In this document: positions 58,056 through 64,000 of the stretch, piece after piece
How the letters are laid out: each line of letters begins with the position of its first letter
Position numbering within the stretch: position 1 is the first letter of the stretch
Assembly: GCA_030432595.1 (NCBI GenBank)
Contig: JAUIGU010000001.1
Span: 1-64,000, forward strand
Direction of reading: 5' to 3'
Length of the DNA stretch: 64,000 nt
Source of the DNA: Phycisphaerae bacterium
GTDB lineage: Bacteria; Planctomycetota; Phycisphaerae; Phycisphaerales; Phycisphaeraceae
Notes under the pieces: model-generated
Told to the model about the DNA's origin: nothing
Database searches by the model: none
The model's input: the letters and a program-made list of their open reading frames with translations, nothing else
Program-made: the position numbers and the translations under genes

Positions 58056-59615
58056 TCAACGCATCACGGCCGTAACGCGTTGGGCGGTGCGTAGTGCGGC
58101 GGCGTCGAGCGTGTGGCCGTACGGGTCCAGGGCGTTGAGGTAGACCTGTTCGCAGGGCAGGCGTTCGGCGACGCGGTGGGCGGCGCTCAGGTCGCGCGTG
58201 TAGACGCCGGCGGCGGGGCAGGGCGCGGCGTCGGCGGCGTTGGCGTGCATCAGGTCCTGCGCGGCGGCGACGAGTTCGGCCGAGGTGTCGTGCACCGTGA
58301 CGGCCAGCAGCGGCCCGACGACGGCGCGGCGGACGGCCGGGCATTGCCGGTCGGCGGTCTCGAAGACCCGCGGGTGGACGACGCCGCCTTCGTCCGGCGG
58401 CGCGTCGGCGGGGTTGTCGACGTCGGCGACGACGCGGCGGCCGCCGTGGCCCAGGCAGCGCTGCGCGATCCACCGCGCGTACTCGGCGCGGCCGGTCGCG
58501 ATCATCGGACCCAGCACCGTGCCGGCTCGCGTGGGATCGCCGGCGACGCGGTCGGCGGACACTTCACCCAGGCGCGCGAGGAACGCGTCGGCGACCGGCG
58601 CGGCGACCAGCACGCGTGACGCGGAACGACGCAGTTGACCTGCGAACGCGAACGCGGCGTCGGCGGCTTGTTCCGCCGCGGTTTCCGGGTTGGCGTCGCC
58701 GAGCACGAGCGTCGGGCACAGCCCGCCGGTGTCCGCGATGACCGGCACGCCCGCCGGCGCCGCGGTGGCACGGACCTGCGCCAATGTCTCGCGCCGGCCG
58801 GTGAAGACCACCCCGTCGATGCTTTGGTGAGACACCAGCGCCGCGCCACACTCGGCCGGGCCGGGCAGGATGTTCAGCACGCCCGCGGGCAGCCCGGCCT
58901 CGGCGGCGACCGCGCCCAGCCGCAGCGTCAGCAGTGACGCCTCAGGCGCGGGCTTGGCCACCAGCGTGCACCCGGCCATCCACGCCGAACCCCACGCCCA
59001 CGCCGCGTCCAGCAGCGGCGACTGCCACGACGTCACCGCCGCGACCACGCCGCGCGGCCGGGCGCGCTCCAGCGTCCACGCGCCGCGGCCGGCCCGGCCC
59101 TGCGCCGTGTCGCCCATCGCGCCCACGCCCTGCGCCGCGAGCTCGCGCAGCGTCGCCACCGCGCGCGGCAGCTCGGTGTGCAGCGTCTGGTTCAGCGGCC
59201 GGCCCGTGTCGCGCGCCTCCAGCAGCGCCAACTCGCCCGAGCGCGTCTCGATCAATTCGGCAAACTTGAAGAGCACCTGCGCCCGCCGCCCCGCCGACAT
59301 GCCCGGCCAGGCCCCGGCCTCGAGCGCCCGCCGTGCCGTGAAGACCGCGCGATCGATCTCGCGCTCGCCGCACTCGGCGACCTGAGCCAGTACGCGCCCG
59401 GTCCACGGGTCCACCGCGGGGAAGGTCGCGCCGGTGGCGGCGAAGACGGCCCGGCCGTCGATCCACGCGCCGCGCAGCAGGCCGTCGCGCGACTGAGAAC
59501 CTGGCCCCTCCGTGGACCCGCCGGGTTCTCGGACGTCACCCAACCGGGCCCGGACCGGCCGGACCAATTTGCCTTGCTCACGGGACGACTCTCGGCGCTT
59601 CAGCGTCGGACTCAT
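58056..59615 (-). CDS. Pseudo-aldehyde dehydrogenase
   Basis: A 519-residue protein with the full ALDH fold (WPGMSAGRRAQVLFKFAELIE, VVAAVTSWQSPLL, VVFTGRRETLAQV, TVLGPMIATGRAEY). Key residues are changed: the oxyanion Asn of xxWN is Gln (SWQSP, near residue 196), the general-base Glu of LELGG is Asp in ADTGGLCP (near 297), and the catalytic Cys position in GQxCxA reads GQLRRSASR (near 328), giving Arg. Chemistry of the normal kind is therefore unlikely; a structural or binding role is inferred. AGGGAG lies 6 bases before the ATG. The N-terminal 45 residues are Arg-rich and absent from typical ALDHs. Confidence 0.75.
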   Translation of the reverse strand: MSPTLKRRESSREQGKLVRPVRARLGDVREPGGSTEGPGSQSRDGLLRGAWIDGRAVFAATGATFPAVDPWTGRVLAQVAECGEREIDRAVFTARRALEAGAWPGMSAGRRAQVLFKFAELIETRSGELALLEARDTGRPLNQTLHTELPRAVATLRELAAQGVGAMGDTAQGRAGRGAWTLERARPRGVVAAVTSWQSPLLDAAWAWGSAWMAGCTLVAKPAPEASLLTLRLGAVAAEAGLPAGVLNILPGPAECGAALVSHQSIDGVVFTGRRETLAQVRATAAPAGVPVIADTGGLCPTLVLGDANPETAAEQAADAAFAFAGQLRRSASRVLVAAPVADAFLARLGEVSADRVAGDPTRAGTVLGPMIATGRAEYARWIAQRCLGHGGRRVVADVDNPADAPPDEGGVVHPRVFETADRQCPAVRRAVVGPLLAVTVHDTSAELVAAAQDLMHANAADAAPCPAAGVYTRDLSAAHRVAERLPCEQVYLNALDPYGHTLDAAALRTAQRVTAVMR

Positions 59616-59816
59616 GCATGCTCCCTGCCCGCGGCGGCGGGCGCTTCTCGTTCAAAACCCTGACCGAATGAAGGCGGCCGATCCCGTCCAACGCACGACC
59701 CGACGGGCTCGACGCCTCAGACCCTTGCGACAACATCACTGACCGAAACGAGGCCAAGAAATCAAAAGAAACCCAAAAACCAAGCCAGAAAAGAAAACCA
59801 AACCGTGGAAGAGGTG

Positions 59817-59853
59817 AAAAAAGCAGGCCCGCCGGAATCGCTCGGCGGCCCTG
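59817..59853 (-). terminator. Rho-independent terminator
   Basis: On the minus strand an 11-bp stem (one mismatch) with 8-base loop is followed by six T residues (59822-59817). It ends the gene at 59903-60331. The A-rich plus-strand stretch 59760-59820 has no other recognisable feature. Confidence 0.7.
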
Positions 59854-59902
59854 ATTTTACGGCCCGGGAACCTGTGGGCACAAGGATTTTTTCTCGACCC
59901 GT

Positions 59903-60331
59903 TCAGTTCGCATCCAGCAACGCCCGCACGTCCGCGATCAGCTCCGCCAAGGCCGGCGGCAGCGGGTCTCCGGTTGCATTTCCTGTGGAAAACCCCGCCC
60001 AGATCGCTTGCAACCGCCGTTCGTGCTCGGCCAGCGACACAGCCGCCCGGTCCCGGCCCAACGCCCGCTGATCCGCCGGCAAACCCTCCGACCGGCTGAG
60101 CGCGAACCACAGCGCCTGCAACTGGATCGCGTGCGTCACCGACGCCGACCACGCCCGGGCCTCGGCGGCGTCCTCCGCGTCGTCGCTGTCGACCGGCAGC
60201 GCCACCGCCGCCTGCGCCAACGCCACGCACTGGCTCAGCAACGCCGCCCACGTCAGCGTCTCGACGTCCAGTCGGCCCGGGGCGCTGGGCGTCGGGCGCT
60301 CCTCGGCGTCCGGGGGGTTGGGCGGGTCCAT
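59903..60331 (-). CDS. Small helical protein of unknown function
   Basis: A 142-residue protein of almost all alpha helix (LTWAALLSQCVALAQAAVAL, RAWSASVTHAIQLQALWFAL, LAEHERRLQAIW), no signal peptide, no family recognised. It is divergent from the lipoprotein gene at 60355 with only 23 bases between start codons. TACGCT lies 6 bases before this ATG and belongs to a palindrome shared with the other gene. A terminator follows. Confidence 0.55.
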   Translation of the reverse strand: MDPPNPPDAEERPTPSAPGRLDVETLTWAALLSQCVALAQAAVALPVDSDDAEDAAEARAWSASVTHAIQLQALWFALSRSEGLPADQRALGRDRAAVSLAEHERRLQAIWAGFSTGNATGDPLPPALAELIADVRALLDAN

Positions 60332-60337
60332 CGGGAC

Positions 60338-60347
60338 AGCGTACGCT
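60338..60347. promoter_or_regulatory. Palindromic bidirectional -10 element
   Basis: AGCGTACGCT is a perfect 10-base palindrome. It gives TACGCT on both strands, 7 bases before ATG 60355 (plus) and 6 bases before ATG 60331 (minus). Confidence 0.55.
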
Positions 60348-60354
60348 TTCGGGT

Positions 60355-61260
60355 ATGAAGCGCTTCCCGACGATTGCCGAAGTGACGACGTCCGTGCTCT
60401 TGCTGCTGGCAGCCGTGTTGGTGGTGGGTGGTTGCGCTTCGCACGACACATCGGCCGACCACACGTTGAACACGGCAGATGTCGAGCCGTCGCATGAACG
60501 TTCGCCTGACGCGATCAACAAGACCGATGGCCACGTCGCCGACGAAACTACAAAACAAAACGAAACGTCCCACGAACAGCCGGCGGACACCGCGGAGTCT
60601 TCCGCCCCCGCGTTGCCCGGCATCACCTTCTTCCTCGAGCGCGGCTACGTCGAACTCGACGCCGTCGTCGTCGGGCGCGAAGCGGAGTGGCTCGAACTGG
60701 TCGCCTGCACGCCCGGAACCCGCGAGCACGAGGCGCTGGTCACGGTCAGCGCGACGCCGTCGGACCTGCACCTGGCGCTGCTGCTCCTCGGCGTCGAGCC
60801 CGGCCGGCCGCAGCGCGGCGTGCGGGGCGAAGACGGGTGGCGGATCCTCCCGGCGTCGGGCGGACGGGTGGCGTTGGAGTTCGTGATCCACAAGGGCGCG
60901 GACGGCGAGCCGGCGGTCGTGCCCGCCGGGGCGTGGGTGCTGGACCTGGACACCGGCGCACCGTTGGACACGCGGCTGTGGATGTTCACCGGCTCACGCC
61001 TGCTGCCCAACCCCGACGACCCGGAAGGCCCGGCGGTGTACCTCGCGGACGTCAACGGCACGGTCGCGTCGCTGGTGCATTTCGGCGACGAGACCCTGAG
61101 CATGGACACCACCAAGACCCAGGATACGGACGGCCAGAGCCTGGCCCCCCACCCCGACCGGATGCCGCCCGACGGGGCCGCGGTAAAGCTGCGGGTCTCG
61201 GTCGTGGCCACCGGTTTCGCGGCCAACACGGTGCCGGACAAGCTCCAAGAGCCCCGTTAA
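60355..61260 (+). CDS. YdjY-domain lipoprotein
   Basis: A 301-residue lipoprotein (signal LLLLAAVLVVGGC). After a polar linker (residues 28-85) comes a YdjY-like domain: ITFFLERGYVELDAVVVGREAEWLELVACTPGTREHEALV with the following TPSDLHLALLLLGVEPG, the conserved hallmark of the family. Function of YdjY domains is unknown; they occur in exported proteins of planctomycetes and others. Leaderless-like: TACGCT is 7 bases upstream and no ribosome site is seen. A small lipoprotein gene follows. Confidence 0.75.
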   Translation: MKRFPTIAEVTTSVLLLLAAVLVVGGCASHDTSADHTLNTADVEPSHERSPDAINKTDGHVADETTKQNETSHEQPADTAESSAPALPGITFFLERGYVELDAVVVGREAEWLELVACTPGTREHEALVTVSATPSDLHLALLLLGVEPGRPQRGVRGEDGWRILPASGGRVALEFVIHKGADGEPAVVPAGAWVLDLDTGAPLDTRLWMFTGSRLLPNPDDPEGPAVYLADVNGTVASLVHFGDETLSMDTTKTQDTDGQSLAPHPDRMPPDGAAVKLRVSVVATGFAANTVPDKLQEPR

Positions 61261-61382
61261 ACCCTCTGTTGCCTTGAGGTTGACACCGTCGGCCCGACCC
61301 CGGACAATCGGCGTTCAGCCTGACCCGGACCTTGTATTTTGCCCCGGACTTTTCCGGACCTTCCCGGACCACTGGAGTTCCC

Positions 61383-61637
61383 ATGAAGTTTGCCCGCCCC
61401 GCGCTGTCTTTCGCCCTGCTGCTCGCCGCCGCCCTGATGTTCACCGGCTGCACCTCCGCGTGGGGCGTCCGAGCCGACCTGACCAACGCCACGGACTCCA
61501 CCGCCCGCAGCGACGACCAGGACCGCAACAACTACGCCCGCACCATCGACCACAACACGCGCGGCATCTGGGACGACACCGCCCGGCTGCTGCTGCTGGA
61601 CCGGCCCAGCCGCCTGTCGCCGTACACCATCCCGTGA
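61383..61637 (+). CDS. Small lipoprotein
   Basis: An 84-residue protein with a lipobox (FALLLAAALMFTGC). The mature 60 residues are hydrophilic, with ARTIDHNTRGIWDDTARLLLLDRPSRLSPY, and match no family I recognise. GGAG stands 7 bases before the ATG. The open frame begins earlier (61332) but the signal sequence fixes this start. A terminator follows about 75 bases after the stop. Confidence 0.65.
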   Translation: MKFARPALSFALLLAAALMFTGCTSAWGVRADLTNATDSTARSDDQDRNNYARTIDHNTRGIWDDTARLLLLDRPSRLSPYTIP

Positions 61638-61710
61638 TCAGCCCGGGTTTCGACGCGGTTTCCCCCCGCCGACCCGACTCGCAAGGCCGTCCGTACTGCC
61701 GCCCCCCTCA

Positions 61711-61734
61711 CGCCGCGCCATCGCGGCGTTTTTT
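61711..61734 (+). terminator. Rho-independent terminator
   Basis: A perfect 7-bp stem (CGCCGCG/CGCGGCG) with a CCAT loop and six T residues, 74 bases after the small lipoprotein gene. Confidence 0.8.
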
Positions 61735-61818
61735 CATGGCTGTTTTACCCGTCGATCCGCGTCATCGGGGTTAACCCGGCCTACCGATTCACCGAATACT
61801 CATTTAGGGGAGAGCCTG

Positions 61819-62367
61819 ATGGGGGGTAGCCCGATCCGCGACGGTCCGCCGTCGACGAATCCAAGGGAGACCCACGTGACGAAGCTATCTCCGTCCGGTG
61901 CGATCGCCGAGGAACTCAACGCGCTCGAGTCCCTCCGCAGGTCCGGATCCAAGACCGGCGCCCACGCCGCCCGCCAGTTCCTGCGGTACATCACGCGGGG
62001 CGAGGCCGTGATCTATCCGATGAGTCGGCGGACCCCCGCCGACGCCGGGGCCCCGATCTTTCTCCGCGATGTCGGTCGGGGCGGCGTCGGTTTCATCTGT
62101 CAACGCGACCTGCCCGCGCGGGGCGACTGGCGCATCGTGTTCCTGCGGGACGGCTACGCGGTGGCCGAGTCGGCCATCAACCTCTGCCACACCCAGCGTG
62201 TCCGCGACGGGGTCTTCCTGTGCGGCGGGCGGTTTGTCGCGGGCGCGGGGTTGCTCACGACGCTCGGCGTCGCGCCGCACGCCCTCGAAAACGAATACGC
62301 GGCGTTGCTGGAGTCCGGGCCGAACTTTGGAAGCGGCGACCTCGCGAAACCCGCCGAAGCCGCCTGA
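61819..62367 (+). CDS. PilZ-like domain protein
   Basis: A 182-residue cytoplasmic protein. The segment YPMSRRTPADAGAPIFLRDVGRGGVGFICQRDLPARGDWRIVFL looks like a PilZ fold, with an Arg pair and a D-x-G-x-GG-x-G motif where c-di-GMP is bound (canonical RxxxR...DxSxxG is altered, so binding is uncertain). RRSGSKTGAHAARQFLRYITR forms the helix before it. Two starts have strong ribosome sites: ATG 61819 (GGGGAGAG) and GTG 61876 (AAGGGAGA); both may be used. Confidence 0.6.
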   Translation: MGGSPIRDGPPSTNPRETHVTKLSPSGAIAEELNALESLRRSGSKTGAHAARQFLRYITRGEAVIYPMSRRTPADAGAPIFLRDVGRGGVGFICQRDLPARGDWRIVFLRDGYAVAESAINLCHTQRVRDGVFLCGGRFVAGAGLLTTLGVAPHALENEYAALLESGPNFGSGDLAKPAEAA

Positions 62368-62423
62368 CGCGTGTTGCTGGGCGCATGTCGCCGCGCTGGG
62401 CCGAGCCGAGAGATCGAAGGCCG

Positions 62424-64000
<1,577 letters not shown>

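Overview
The window looks like chromosomal DNA of a GC-rich planctomycete, most likely class Phycisphaerae. The basis is a dense run of long, low-complexity secreted proteins ending in PEP-CTERM sorting signals (VPEPA, hydrophobic stretch, RRR), many also carrying an EF-hand/dockerin-like module; a very high GC content with strong codon bias; and housekeeping genes (murA, apt, acnA, carB, alaC) scattered singly rather than in classical operons. No rRNA, tRNA, CRISPR array, transposase or integrase was recognised.

Layout. 1-325: intergenic DNA with one copy of a dispersed repeat. 326-23707: an accessory surface-protein region of eleven PEP-CTERM genes, including a GH16 laminarinase and a cyclophilin, plus one secreted clan GH-A glycosidase transcribed divergently from the GH16 gene. 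23797-30861: Nif3-like protein, ADP-ribosylglycohydrolase, murA, apt, a CPBP membrane protease and another PEP-CTERM protein. 30959-36332: aconitase, then an island-like patch with a toxin-antitoxin-like gene pair inserted between the aconitase gene and a decayed second copy of its 3' end, an ankyrin-like secreted protein, a DUF2200 gene remnant and a zinc-ribbon membrane protein. 36428-40392: hybrid sensor kinase, DUF2200 protein, last PEP-CTERM protein. 40681-45250: three lipoproteins and a large six-hairpin-like hydrolase. 45377-49566: cysteine desulfurase, small kinase, FHA-PulE ATPase, zinc-ribbon protein. 49567-50550: gene-free, packed with palindromic repeats. 50551-64000: alaC, parvulin PPIase, class V aminotransferase, HtrA-type protease, a pseudo-protease, a pseudo-aldehyde dehydrogenase, small lipoproteins, a PilZ-like protein and the 3' part of carB.

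How it fits together. Twelve proteins share one C-terminal cassette: an EF-hand loop (DYNGSGQVEQGD type), a second degenerate repeat, then the PEP-CTERM tail. It is attached to beta-helical repeat proteins, carbohydrate-binding-like domains, a GH16 enzyme and a cyclophilin, which suggests a common way of displaying diverse proteins at the cell surface. No exosortase and no cohesin-like partner is encoded here. The GH16 gene and the divergent GH-A gene look like a small beta-glucan-degrading locus with a readable promoter and a palindromic operator candidate.

Genome texture. Several small palindromic repeat families occur: one sits in frame inside carB and another copy of it forms the N-terminus of a membrane protease; REP-like hairpins with a GGTGCC head occur in inverted pairs, one split by a small TA-flanked element; and an inverted G-rich repeat separates murA and apt. 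At least eight genes have a TANNNT -10 box 6-8 bases before the start codon and no Shine-Dalgarno sequence, suggesting leaderless transcription. All functional statements rest on reading the sequence; no database search was run.
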